From Butyrivibrio proteoclasticus B316 (lineage in GTDB: Bacteria; Bacillota; Clostridia; Lachnospirales; Lachnospiraceae), in assembly GCF_000145035.1 (NCBI RefSeq), contig NC_014390.1, positions 122,326 through 186,325 on the forward strand: a stretch of DNA of 64,000 nucleotides, read 5' to 3'. The position numbers were made by a program, and so were the translations under genes. How positions within the stretch are numbered: the stretch's first letter is position 1; each line of letters begins with the position of its first letter. Of this stretch, positions 33,206 to 40,564 are shown piece after piece. The notes beneath the pieces are model-generated. The model searched no databases. It saw only the letters and a list, made by a program, of their open reading frames with translations, and was not told the DNA's origin.

Positions 33206-33583
33206 TATATTGTTTTGCCACAATCATTCCTTGTTCGTATAAATATATAGAACATCAAAAATACAGCAGTCCAAGTAGCTTTCGCTTTACAAAAGACGAG
33301 CCGTATTAAAAACATAAACCAGCAAAGGTAGCGATGCTTTACCAATGCATAGGAAAAAAAGATACTTCAGGTAGCTTAAGCTTTACTAAAGGGTATCAAA
33401 AATACATCTACAGCCAATATGACGTATGTTTCATAAAGGCCAAGGGATTTTAGAGGCGGCCAGAGAGCCGCCTTTATTTTGTCATAAATTATTATGATCT
33501 TTTCTCTTTTCCTCTTCATACTGATTACTGGTCTAATATCTCCCCTATAGCTCCTCCGAGACAGCATAGGCCAATCCATTGTA
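33206..33583 (+). terminator. Operon 3-prime region with short repeats and terminator
   Basis: A GC-rich terminator hairpin AGGCGGC/GCCGCCT lies at 33454-33473 and is followed by TTATTTTG. Before it, three related segments of GTAGC-N4-GCTTTAC type occur near 33270, 33325 and 33371. I cannot tell whether these are regulatory sites or remnants of a decayed coding tail. Confidence 0.6.
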
Positions 33584-33814
33584 TTATTCAGTTACATTGA
33601 TCAGGTTTCTGCCACACATAGGACAGTAATTTATTCCTCTGCGAAATTCCAACTGTTTAGCAGTTCCCCTATGTAAAACATGTACCGCAAGCTGCTTACT
33701 TTCAGGTTCAATGAGAACCCACATATTAATTTCTCCAGCAAGCCCCAAATCAATACTAGTGGCAATCATACATCCTTCATAGTACTCATCATGATCTTCG
33801 CAATATCTACACAT
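33584..33814 (-). CDS. Small zinc-finger protein
   Basis: The 76-residue protein has CRYCEDHDEYYEGC at the N-terminus and CPMCGRNL at the C-terminus, a split four-cysteine zinc site typical of phage and mobile-element small proteins. The middle is a beta-rich stretch (INMWVLIEPESKQLAVHVLH). AGGAG lies 7 bases before the ATG. No specific function is known to me. Confidence 0.75.
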   Translation of the reverse strand: MCRYCEDHDEYYEGCMIATSIDLGLAGEINMWVLIEPESKQLAVHVLHRGTAKQLEFRRGINYCPMCGRNLINVTE

Positions 33815-34097
33815 ATCATATCTCCTATCCCCTATGCCGCCTTACGCAGAATTATGAACAATAAAATGTACATTATTCTTCCCAGTAAAAAGGCAGATTT
33901 TATCTGGAAGTAAAGCTAGCTCAATCATATGGTTACCTTGAACCTTAGATTACATGCGGTTTCAAATTGTCTATATTTTTTGCTACTTCAAAACTGCGTT
34001 ATATTCGCAAGAATCGTTTCTGTATCTATAATTCAGCTCCCACAGTCCAATGGAACGCCAATGGAACAGGTGATGCATAATAAGCTTTATATTTCTT

Positions 34098-34270
34098 TCA
34101 GATTCAATTTAGGTTTGGTTTAGGTTGAGATACTATCATTGCCTTATCAGGAACAGAAAACCTGATACCCCACACATACTTTTTCATATTCATAACACAC
34201 AGGCTACCAATTGGATTAGCAGGGTAGCCTTCCTCCCTACAATCCAGCCAGGCACTGCCTGGCTTTTATT
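34098..34270 (+). ncRNA. Structured noncoding element, copy 2 (three hairpins, candidate small RNA)
   Basis: It parallels 27246-27420. The conserved lead (CAATTTAGGTT, then TATCATTG) is followed by H1 TATCAGG/CCTGATA (34145-34167), H2 AGGCTACC/GGTAGCCT (34201-34230), linker CTTCCTCCCT, and H3 AGCCAGGC/GCCTGGCT (34246-34264) with TTTTATT. Stems differ from copy 1 but remain paired. The rest of 33815-34334 shows no gene I accept. Confidence 0.6.
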
Positions 34271-34334
34271 GACTCCGATTCGAGATTCAAACTCCATTTT
34301 GGCATGCCTGGTCCTCAAGAAACATGAAACCACC

Positions 34335-34676
34335 TTACGCATACGCTGGAACTCTGACATATGTTTCTATAAGCTTGTCAAAATAAGTCTTAGGCTGCTT
34401 CCTTCTACCGATATTCTTGTGTCTCCACAATCCAATCTTCCACTCATCATGTTCAACAATCTCAAGCACACAGTCGAGCATCAGACCAAACTGGCCATGA
34501 ATATGGTATCCATCTTCGTATTTATGGGCATGATAAAGCCTGTAATAAGCTCCCATATCAACCACCTTCCAACAGTGAGTAGTGTTCTTTGATACTACTT
34601 CAAAGAAAGTCTCTCCATCTGTGGAACGGAAATCAAAGTAATCTGTCATTGATAAAAAATCATTAGCTGTAAACAT
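34335..34676 (-). CDS. Hypothetical protein
   Basis: From the ATG at 34676 (AAGGAG upstream) it has 113 residues. A longer frame to 34799 would add a spurious hydrophobic lead. The protein is soluble, His- and Tyr-rich (HCWKVVDMGAYYRLYHAHKY), and ends in a basic region (RHKNIGRRKQPKTYFDKLIE). The family is unknown. Confidence 0.65.
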   Translation of the reverse strand: MFTANDFLSMTDYFDFRSTDGETFFEVVSKNTTHCWKVVDMGAYYRLYHAHKYEDGYHIHGQFGLMLDCVLEIVEHDEWKIGLWRHKNIGRRKQPKTYFDKLIETYVRVPAYA

Positions 34677-34732
34677 AAAAACTCCTTGTAACAAAAAACA
34701 AACGTCAGTAACTAAAAGTGTTGGAAAGTAAA

Positions 34733-34750
34733 TTATTGCGACCGCAATAA
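34733..34750. promoter_or_regulatory. Perfect palindrome upstream of 34335-34676
   Basis: TTATTGCG-AC-CGCAATAA is a perfect inverted repeat with 8-base arms, 57 bases before the start codon. It is likely an operator for a dimeric repressor; the regulator is unknown. Confidence 0.5.
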
Positions 34751-34842
34751 CTACAGCTGTGAATGGCTGCGAGGGATAATATAACAGAATGAAAACCATT
34801 TGTAAATAGTTTTTTTGCGAAACAAAATTACGCCAACAAAAA

Positions 34843-34870
34843 AGTGGGCGATTGCGCTAGCCGCCCACTA
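34843..34870 (-). terminator. Intrinsic terminator
   Basis: The minus strand reads AGTGGGCGG, a loop of about 10 bases, CGCCCACT, then TTTTTTGTTGG. It ends the unit containing 34948-35133. Confidence 0.8.
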
Positions 34871-34947
34871 TCAGTCAATTTGCACTTGGTTTGAAGAACA
34901 AGCAACCACTGAAGTAGATACTACTTCTTCAGTGTATATACCGGATA

Positions 34948-35133
34948 CTAGCACCAGTCATCCTGAGTTGCATAAGTGCCCTCAATAGTACCATTCTTGT
35001 TATACCAAGTGGTATTACCTTCCTCGTCATCATATCCTGCAAACACCGCGCCATCTGAACTATTTGTACATATGCGATCTGGCTCATCAAAATACTCATT
35101 ATAAAAATCATTATCAAAAAAAGTAGTTGTCAT
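34948..35133 (-). CDS. Small acidic protein
   Basis: The 61-residue product starts MTTTFFDNDFYNEYFDEPDR and is rich in Asp, Tyr and Phe. AAGGAAGAGAG precedes the ATG. It follows the PIN gene by about 30 bases. The overlapping frame starting at 35117 is less protein-like. The acidic DNA-mimic-like composition is notable, but no function can be assigned. Confidence 0.6.
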   Translation of the reverse strand: MTTTFFDNDFYNEYFDEPDRICTNSSDGAVFAGYDDEEGNTTWYNKNGTIEGTYATQDDWC

Positions 35134-35163
35134 ATACTCTCTTCCTTCCTAAACAAAAACTCT

Positions 35164-35919
35164 TTATACCATCGAAATAAATGATCCAAGTGCAGATATT
35201 GCTGCCTTTCCAAACTTCCCAATACAAAATCCCGTTGCCACACCAGCCAAACCATACATAGCTTTTTCCCAGCCTGTTTTCTGCTTATGCTTCTCTTGAT
35301 TAGCGTTTACACTTTTTTCGGATTTATTTTTATCCCCGGTTTCATTTTTCCCATCTGAATCTTTCTTTCTTTTTTGCTCTTGCAGGTAGCCATTAATAGC
35401 TTGGGCGTATACCTTTTCTGCAACACATTCGCATGGTTGTAACTCACCATTGTAGTTAATGTAACATACCCAAACGCTTTCTCCTTTTACCGACCTAAAA
35501 CTATTATATTTGAATACGTCTGCACTAAGATTATGATCATTTGTAATCAATAATTGATGCGCCTCACGTCGGTTTTCAAAAATCAATTGATGAATGTCAT
35601 AATCTCCAAACGCTTTTTCAAGTGCTTCCTCCGTAATTATCTCATGCTCTATATTAAAAAGATCAGGATTATTATGTAAGATTTCAATAGCATGCATGGC
35701 CTTATTACATTCATCGCTATCAGGAGAAAGAAGGCGACCTAATTCACAATAAACATCATGCGTAATAGTAATTTTACGATCATACATAATAAAAAGGTGT
35801 TTATAATTCTTTATCAATTTGTCTATCGCTGGATTCATTAGAGAACATGTATCAATATAAATTATGTTATTTACTCTAAGCATCTTTCTGACGTAACCTA
35901 GATTTCTTTGATCTGCCAT
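35164..35919 (-). CDS. PIN-domain nuclease with C-terminal membrane segment
   Basis: From the ATG at 35919 (AAAGGAATCC upstream) it has 251 residues. NIIYIDTCSLMNPAIDKLI gives the first PIN Asp, ITHDVYCELGRLL an acidic residue, and HQLLITNDHNLSADVF the last acidic residues, as in PIN RNases. A long charged linker follows. The C-terminus ends in a hydrophobic Gly/Ala segment (AMYGLAGVATGFCIGKFGKA), which suggests membrane association. It lies 26 bases after an HTH/coiled-coil gene, an arrangement like a toxin with its regulator. Confidence 0.8.
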   Translation of the reverse strand: MADQRNLGYVRKMLRVNNIIYIDTCSLMNPAIDKLIKNYKHLFIMYDRKITITHDVYCELGRLLSPDSDECNKAMHAIEILHNNPDLFNIEHEIITEEALEKAFGDYDIHQLIFENRREAHQLLITNDHNLSADVFKYNSFRSVKGESVWVCYINYNGELQPCECVAEKVYAQAINGYLQEQKRKKDSDGKNETGDKNKSEKSVNANQEKHKQKTGWEKAMYGLAGVATGFCIGKFGKAAISALGSFISMV

Positions 35920-35945
35920 ACTGGATTCCTTTCCCAAACTACTTC

Positions 35946-36470
35946 TTACTTTTCTTTTGTTTCCTTCAAAAGTATCTTCAAAGTCGATTTTAGAGCTTTA
36001 TTCTTCTTTTCAAGTTTATCAATATCTGCCTGCAAATTAGCTATTTCTTCTCGTTTTTTTTCAACTTCTTCTTTCTTTGCCTTAATTTTTACTGTATTTG
36101 AAGTTAAATGATTTTTAAAAATATCAATAAAATCTTGAATGTCATACCTTTGTATTTCAGAGGTGTTATCATTATTCTTCAGCACATCATTAATTATTTC
36201 TCCAACAACTACTGTTCCTATTCCTATCGCACTTAAAGCTGGACTAACCACTCCTCCACCTATTCCAGCACTAATTAGTGAAATTCCTGCAACACTTGCG
36301 TATTTTGGAGAAGCCTTTAAAAATTTCTCAAAATCACTTTCAGCTATTTCATTTCCTTCCTTATTCGAACTTTTCGTTGCTTTAAGCTTTTTTTCACGTA
36401 TCCAACGTCTAACAGTTTCAGGATTTGTATGCAATAATTCTGCAATATCGTTTACAGTATAAGTTTTCAT
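35946..36470 (-). CDS. HTH protein with membrane hairpin and coiled coil
   Basis: The 174-residue protein has an excisionase/MerR-like HTH at 1-50 (YTVNDIAELLHTNPETVRRW, IREKKLKATK). A Gly-rich hydrophobic hairpin follows at about 60-95 (VAGISLISAGIGGGVVSPAL, then IGTVVVGEIIN). Residues 125-174 form a lysine/glutamate coiled coil (KKEEVEKKREEIANLQADID). GGAGG precedes the ATG. A DNA-binding head on a membrane-linked coiled coil is unusual. It likely autoregulates through the 15-base inverted repeat upstream. Confidence 0.75.
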   Translation of the reverse strand: MKTYTVNDIAELLHTNPETVRRWIREKKLKATKSSNKEGNEIAESDFEKFLKASPKYASVAGISLISAGIGGGVVSPALSAIGIGTVVVGEIINDVLKNNDNTSEIQRYDIQDFIDIFKNHLTSNTVKIKAKKEEVEKKREEIANLQADIDKLEKKNKALKSTLKILLKETKEK

Positions 36471-36486
36471 TTTTACACCTCCAGAA

Positions 36487-36562
36487 AAATTAATACCACA
36501 TATTATTTGTTCCTGTCAATATTGTTGTAGTAAATATTGCTCATTTAATGTGGTATTAATTT
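36487..36562. promoter_or_regulatory. 15-base inverted repeat flanking the promoter of the HTH/PIN operon
   Basis: AAATTAATACCACAT (36487-36501) and its exact reverse complement (36548-36562) are separated by 46 bases that include AT-rich promoter-like DNA. Two identical sites in opposite orientation suggest cooperative binding by the HTH protein and DNA looping. Confidence 0.65.
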
Positions 36563-36639
36563 GTTGTCCTATTGGGGGCAAAAAAACGACTACTAGAATC
36601 CAGTAAAATACTGACTTAGATCCTATTTCTTTTTATTTC

Positions 36640-36996
36640 AGCACTTTGGGCGTTGCCTGGGAAGGGTGTCGGGAAACGGGCGCGGCAATTATCCTTGTGA
36701 TCTGCCGGGGTGTCGGGGGTGTCATGACTAGATTCGGGCGGCGCGCTAGAACTCCCCTTCTTGCGCCGCCCGTAAACTGGTCTGCAGGAGCGAACTAAAT
36801 TCTCACGTTCTCGCGAGTGCAGACCAGTGCAGGCGTTAGGAATGGCGACTTTAATTCTCACGTGCCTTCGACATTCCTAACGCCTGTGGGAAAGGGGGTG
36901 TGGGGGAAAGGGTCAAGCCTCATGGGCTCCCCCACGACAAAAGCAGCCACGCTCCAAAAGGTATTCTGTGATAAATTCCTCGCGGCTGCTTTTCTC
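36640..36996 (+). ncRNA. GC-rich array of five long hairpins
   Basis: Perfect stems occur at 36735-36744/36763-36772 (10 bp), 36776-36786/36818-36828 (11 bp), 36830-36843/36873-36886 (14 bp), 36900-36906/36929-36935 (7 bp) and 36939-36948/36984-36993 (10 bp, then CTCTTCT). The loops of hairpins 2 and 3 share AATTCTCACGT. The GC content is far above that of the surroundings. No convincing ORF is present. The strand is uncertain; the last hairpin could terminate transcripts from either side. Confidence 0.55.
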
Positions 36997-37012
36997 TTCT
37001 GGTATTAAGTTT

Positions 37013-37345
37013 TCAGACTGGCTTTTCCTCTTCTACGCTCCTTTCTACCTGAGAAGCCTTAAAGAAAAAAGCCTCTTTCAGGATCATTTTTTCTTGTGGC
37101 TCTTCTCCGCTTTTCTTCAGCGGAATGCTCTTCCATATCGGAAGCCGTGAGATGCACTTCTCGCCATGCCTTACGGTGTAGCCTCTTCTCTTCCACTCCA
37201 TGTATGTGTGTATCTCCTCGGGTTCCCTTGTGAGTGTTTTTCTACCCTCACTATCCTCTATCACTATGTTTCTTCCCGTAGTTCCTATAACTCCCTCGTT
37301 CATCAGCCTTATTCGGCTGTTAAATATAATCTGCTCGTTTGTCAT
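37013..37345 (-). CDS. ArdC-N-like / ssDNA-binding-domain-like small protein
   Basis: From the ATG at 37345 (GGAG upstream) it has 110 residues. EEIHTYMEWKRRGYTVRHGE, then CISRLPIWKSIPLKK and LKEAFFFKASQVE, matches the N-terminal domain common in Firmicute plasmid and ICE proteins with an ArdC-like fold. Those bind single-stranded DNA or counter restriction. Only this domain is present, so it is a short or truncated form. Confidence 0.65.
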   Translation of the reverse strand: MTNEQIIFNSRIRLMNEGVIGTTGRNIVIEDSEGRKTLTREPEEIHTYMEWKRRGYTVRHGEKCISRLPIWKSIPLKKSGEEPQEKMILKEAFFFKASQVERSVEEEKPV

Positions 37346-37408
37346 CAATGCTCCTTTCCGTAGGGAAGAGTTTTTTCCTCTTCCCCACTTGGTCTTATAA
37401 TCTATATG

Positions 37409-38236
37409 TTAGGCGGTCAGTAGATACGCTCTGTCAACAAGTCTTTCTAGTGGGTCAACTGTGGTTGCGTTGACTTCCTTAACCATGTTCTCAAACATTT
37501 TCATGTCAACCTCGCTTGTCTTGGGTACTAAAATGCACTCATGGATACTCGATGGAAGAAGTACAAACTCGTGAACACCGATTCTGTCGGCAAGTTCTGC
37601 GATACCCTTTTTATCAAGCATTGCGCTTGCTCCCTTGATGTTGCTCTTATTAGAAAGAACATACATCGGAGCAACCTCTCCATCACTTCCGAAAGAGTCC
37701 GTGCCCATCATCTGCGCAATGAGGTTCATCAGCGGCTGGGCGGTAAACTCTTCGTGGTTGTTCCTTTCTGCAACCTCGAAAAGATATTCCTCTGTAAGTC
37801 CTGCCTGCTCTGCCATTCTAGGCTTTAGCTTTATCGAAAAGCTCTCTCCGTTGTTTGTATCTGCGATATAGAGATACTCTTCGATTCCCTCAAACTCACT
37901 TGTCTTCTTGATAAGTTCCTCTGTTCCCTCTCTCTGTACTCCTATGCGGATATGCTCTGCAAGGTAGTCTGCCGAAAATAACTTGTCAACGTCAAAACTA
38001 AACTCCCTAGAAACAAGGTTCTCAAGGCTGTCCACAACCTCTGAAAGAGTCATGTTCCTCTCTTCTGCGTCCTCAACAACTTCCTCAAGATACAGAGTAG
38101 GAGCAATCCTGTCCTCTTCGCTCTTCTTGACTGAAACGCCTTTCTTTTCAATTCCATTCTTGATGCAAGTCTGCTCTGATACGATATAACCTCTGTTTGT
38201 AAGTTCCTCGATAATAGAATTAACTGTAATGTTCAT
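37409..38236 (-). CDS. DUF5688-family protein
   Basis: From the ATG at 38236 (GGAGG upstream) it has 275 residues. PTLYLEEVVEDAEERNMTLS, EVAPMYVLSNKSNIKGASAM, and FVLLPSSIHECILVP are the recurrent landmarks of a Lachnospiraceae protein family I know as DUF5688. It is probably cytoplasmic. These genes are multicopy on mobile DNA of gut clostridia and have no established function. Confidence 0.75.
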   Translation of the reverse strand: MNITVNSIIEELTNRGYIVSEQTCIKNGIEKKGVSVKKSEEDRIAPTLYLEEVVEDAEERNMTLSEVVDSLENLVSREFSFDVDKLFSADYLAEHIRIGVQREGTEELIKKTSEFEGIEEYLYIADTNNGESFSIKLKPRMAEQAGLTEEYLFEVAERNNHEEFTAQPLMNLIAQMMGTDSFGSDGEVAPMYVLSNKSNIKGASAMLDKKGIAELADRIGVHEFVLLPSSIHECILVPKTSEVDMKMFENMVKEVNATTVDPLERLVDRAYLLTA

Positions 38237-38282
38237 GATTTTTTCCTCCAAATTTGAATTAGTCGATTTTTTGTTTTTTGGG

Positions 38283-38790
38283 CAGAGCCCTGAATGTGCT
38301 TTCTAGATTCAGAACCTTTTCTGGAGGGGAGCGTTCCTTTTTTCGTGTGAGATTTTCCATGTGCTTTTTTTCTTCTCCTTTCTGTGTTTATGGATGTGCT
38401 TTCTGAGTTCATCGCCTATCTGTCGGGTTTGCGTGCATCTTCTGTAGCCCGGATGGGACAGGATGCAAGAGACAAGGAACGAGACGCCGTAGGGCAGCCC
38501 TTGCAGACAGGACCAGAAGGGCTACGATGCACTCCAGCAAACCGACAGGCGGTGGACTTGGAAAGTGCGTCCATACAGAAAGGGATGAAAAAACACATAG
38601 GAAAATCCACACGAAAAAAGAGGGGGTTCCTTCTGGGGAACCCGTTGGAGAAGGGGACTAAGATAATTCCTTGTATGTCCCACACTAAGACTTCCTTGGT
38701 GGAAGTCAGGGACATATTGGTCTGGGAGCTCGGGCAGACCTGCGAAGCTGCTCGGAATGGTACACGAAAAGTACTTGAACTGCAGAAACT
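38283..38790 (+). ncRNA. Large structured noncoding region, candidate ornate RNA
   Basis: A rod of more than 60 pairs closes 38336-38623. The outer helix pairs 38336-38349 with 38608-38623. It continues through GATTTTCC/GGAAAATC, 38379-38403 with 38561-38582, 38420-38432 with 38537-38548, and 38433-38450 with 38519-38532. Several non-Watson-Crick positions are G-U on the plus strand, so a plus-strand RNA fits. Smaller hairpins follow: GGGTTCC/GGAACCC, GACTTCC/GGAAGTC, GGTCT/AGACC. ATGTGCTTTCT recurs three times. There is no credible ORF, and size and style resemble large ornate RNAs. Confidence 0.6.
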
Positions 38791-38832
38791 ATCATGAAAG
38801 AATATTGTAAGAAAGCCCTACGGAGGAAAAAC

Positions 38833-39573
38833 ATGCCTGAAAAAAGTCCACTGACAGCAAAAGAAAAACTGATAAAAGATATCCTTCTGACGCAGATTGA
38901 AAGTGTAAAAACTGGTCCTGAAGAGAAAAAGAAGATATGGAAAGAAGGCAGTACCATCAAGAGCACCCAGCATTATGGCTCAAAGTTTAAAAGAGCACTA
39001 GACCCTGACATGAGTGATATCGCCATAGCCTTTTACAAAGCCCTTTATAAAGACACGATACTAAAAGATAAAAGAGAAATCCTGCTTGAAGATGGGAGCA
39101 TAATTGACAGAGAATTTGCCGGAGATACGATCCTTACAGTAAAGAGCCTCAGATACGTGTATTCAAGAAATAATGATACTGACGAGAGCGAGCTTGAGAA
39201 ATGTTTCCAGCATGTAGATGAAAAGATCCACTGCCTTGCAAACTTCTGGGTCATACCGATGAGGCACGGAAGGAGGAGCAAAAAACTAAACTACTATGAT
39301 TCCCCAGACCTTTACCTGGAAAAGATAAGAAACAATTTCGATGAGTACAAAGAAATGTTTCCGAAATTTTTCGATAAGTACTCTGTTTCTGACATGGTAA
39401 GAGACCTTTGTTTTGAAGAGAGCGAACAACGAAGAAAACAGATAGCAGACAGGGACATAAATATCTTCAGGTCATATGAAGAAGCCATGGATGAAAGGGC
39501 AGACCTGCTTGCCAGAGATAAGACAGATGAACTATATGAACTTTTTAGTACATACGGACTTACCGATAGATAA
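38833..39573 (+). CDS. Hypothetical protein downstream of the large structured region
   Basis: From the ATG at 38833 (GGAGG six bases before it) it has 246 residues. A longer frame starts at 38794 without a ribosome site. Conserved-looking stretches are IKSTQHYGSKFKRALDPDMS, CLANFWVIPMRHGRRSKKLN, and YYDSPDLYLEKIRNNFDEYK. It is soluble and charged. I have seen related sequences in clostridial genomes but know no function. Its position after the structured RNA may be meaningful. Confidence 0.7.
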   Translation: MPEKSPLTAKEKLIKDILLTQIESVKTGPEEKKKIWKEGSTIKSTQHYGSKFKRALDPDMSDIAIAFYKALYKDTILKDKREILLEDGSIIDREFAGDTILTVKSLRYVYSRNNDTDESELEKCFQHVDEKIHCLANFWVIPMRHGRRSKKLNYYDSPDLYLEKIRNNFDEYKEMFPKFFDKYSVSDMVRDLCFEESEQRRKQIADRDINIFRSYEEAMDERADLLARDKTDELYELFSTYGLTDR

Positions 39574-40054
39574 GCGCAGTCACCGGTGAGGGTCTTATGG
39601 GACGGGCTGGCTGGAAGGTGTCCCCTAATAGCATAAAGAGCACGCTTCTATTCTCACTTACCGTGCTCTCCTTGCCTTTTAGTTGAGCCGAAAAAAAGCC
39701 TCAGGATGACTGGTCCTGAGGCAAGCACATTCAATTCACAATTTGACTAATCAAACGGAATCACTAAAAATATTATAACATGAAATGCAGAAAATATCAG
39801 CATTTCAGAGAAAACAATCACGAAAAAATAACACAAAAACCGCGTATATAATAGCGGGGAAGGGCTTGGGAAACGGGCAAGGGCGCCACTGGGGTTTCCC
39901 AATATATTCAAGGGCGCGCCTCATTATCCAATTCCGCGCCTTCTTTGTCCTTACAACAATAACGGTATTTCTTATTTAGTAAAAATGATAAAAGCGGAAA
40001 AATTGGTTTATCACATCACTTACATGATCCCCAAATTCCGTTTTTTAAATCTAC
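39574..40054. other. Gene-free region with hairpins and a motif shared with 36.65 kb
   Basis: A minus-strand terminator is present at 39691-39722 (GCCTCAGGA/TCCTGAGGC then T7). Other hairpins are GAGCACG/CGTGCTC (39640s) and GAAATGC/GCATTTC (39780s). At 39855-39955 a GC-rich block contains TTGGGAAAC/GTTTCCCAA and GGCGCG/CGCGCC. GGGAAGGG followed by GGGAAACGGGC occurs both here and at about 36660-36683. Confidence 0.45.
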
Positions 40055-40267
40055 TCAACTCTTTTTATTTATTACAAGATTCTCCGGCTTCTCAGCTCTA
40101 AGCTCTATATACCCACAATCGGGGCATACATAAACCTTTACTGTAGTAGTTTTCCTTGAATTAAAGATACCCTTCTCTTTATTCCATAGATAAAAATAGG
40201 ATCCTACTGTCATTCCAGTATCCATATTGGCTGTGATCATTTCAGTATCGCAATGAATGCATTTCAT
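40055..40267 (-). CDS. Small zinc-ribbon protein
   Basis: From the ATG at 40267 (GGAG upstream) it has 70 residues. MKCIHCDTEM and VYVCPDCGYIELRAE give two CxxC knuckles at the two ends, the usual layout of a small zinc ribbon. It follows the upstream gene by four bases and is probably coupled to it. Confidence 0.75.
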   Translation of the reverse strand: MKCIHCDTEMITANMDTGMTVGSYFYLWNKEKGIFNSRKTTTVKVYVCPDCGYIELRAEKPENLVINKKS

Positions 40268-40271
40268 GTTT

Positions 40272-40493
40272 TCAGCTCCAGTCATACTTAAATTTATAGC
40301 CATCTTCAGGCTCTCCAATCTCATATCCAAGTGCCTCAGTCAACTTGTCCCTAAGATCCTGATACCACTTATCCCAAATGTCTTCAGGCATCTCACCAGC
40401 AATCTGGATTCCACTAGGCTCAACTGATGCCCAGAGATCTATATTATCTCCCTTCCAACAAGGACCATTATCATCCCCTATCCAATAAGGCAT
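40272..40493 (-). CDS. Hypothetical protein, start uncertain
   Basis: The 73-residue ORF (PYWIGDDNGPCWKGDNIDLW, ASVEPSGIQIAGEMP, ALGYEIGEPEDGYKFKY) belongs to a family I know only as hypothetical. The frame stays open upstream to about 40563 and reads LNIHYTAPDYVWDKIRNVYE, which looks native. No ATG, GTG or TTG is available there, so either an unusual start is used or this copy has lost its start. Confidence 0.65.
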   Translation of the reverse strand: MPYWIGDDNGPCWKGDNIDLWASVEPSGIQIAGEMPEDIWDKWYQDLRDKLTEALGYEIGEPEDGYKFKYDWS

Positions 40494-40564
40494 AGATTCA
40501 TATACATTTCTTATCTTGTCCCAGACATAATCCGGTGCAGTATAGTGTATGTTCAGGTTAATAT

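Noticed and set aside
33260..33420. Type III toxin-antitoxin repeat RNA
   Set aside because: Three similar segments are seen, but their spacing is unequal and no ToxN-like gene follows.
34125..34592. Open frame of 155 codons on the plus strand
   Set aside because: It overlaps the noncoding three-hairpin element and lies antisense to the better supported gene at 34335-34676.
36616..36861. Open frame of 81 codons across the hairpin array
   Set aside because: The coding frame follows the inverted repeats and lacks a ribosome site and protein-like composition.
36776..36886. Integron attC-like sites (GTTAGG and CCTAAC in paired arms)
   Set aside because: The core motifs are in the wrong order for attC, no integrase is present, and the neighbouring hairpins lack the motif.
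38384..38797. Open frame of 137 codons on the plus strand
   Set aside because: It runs through the paired arms of the structured region, has no ribosome site, and its protein composition looks random.
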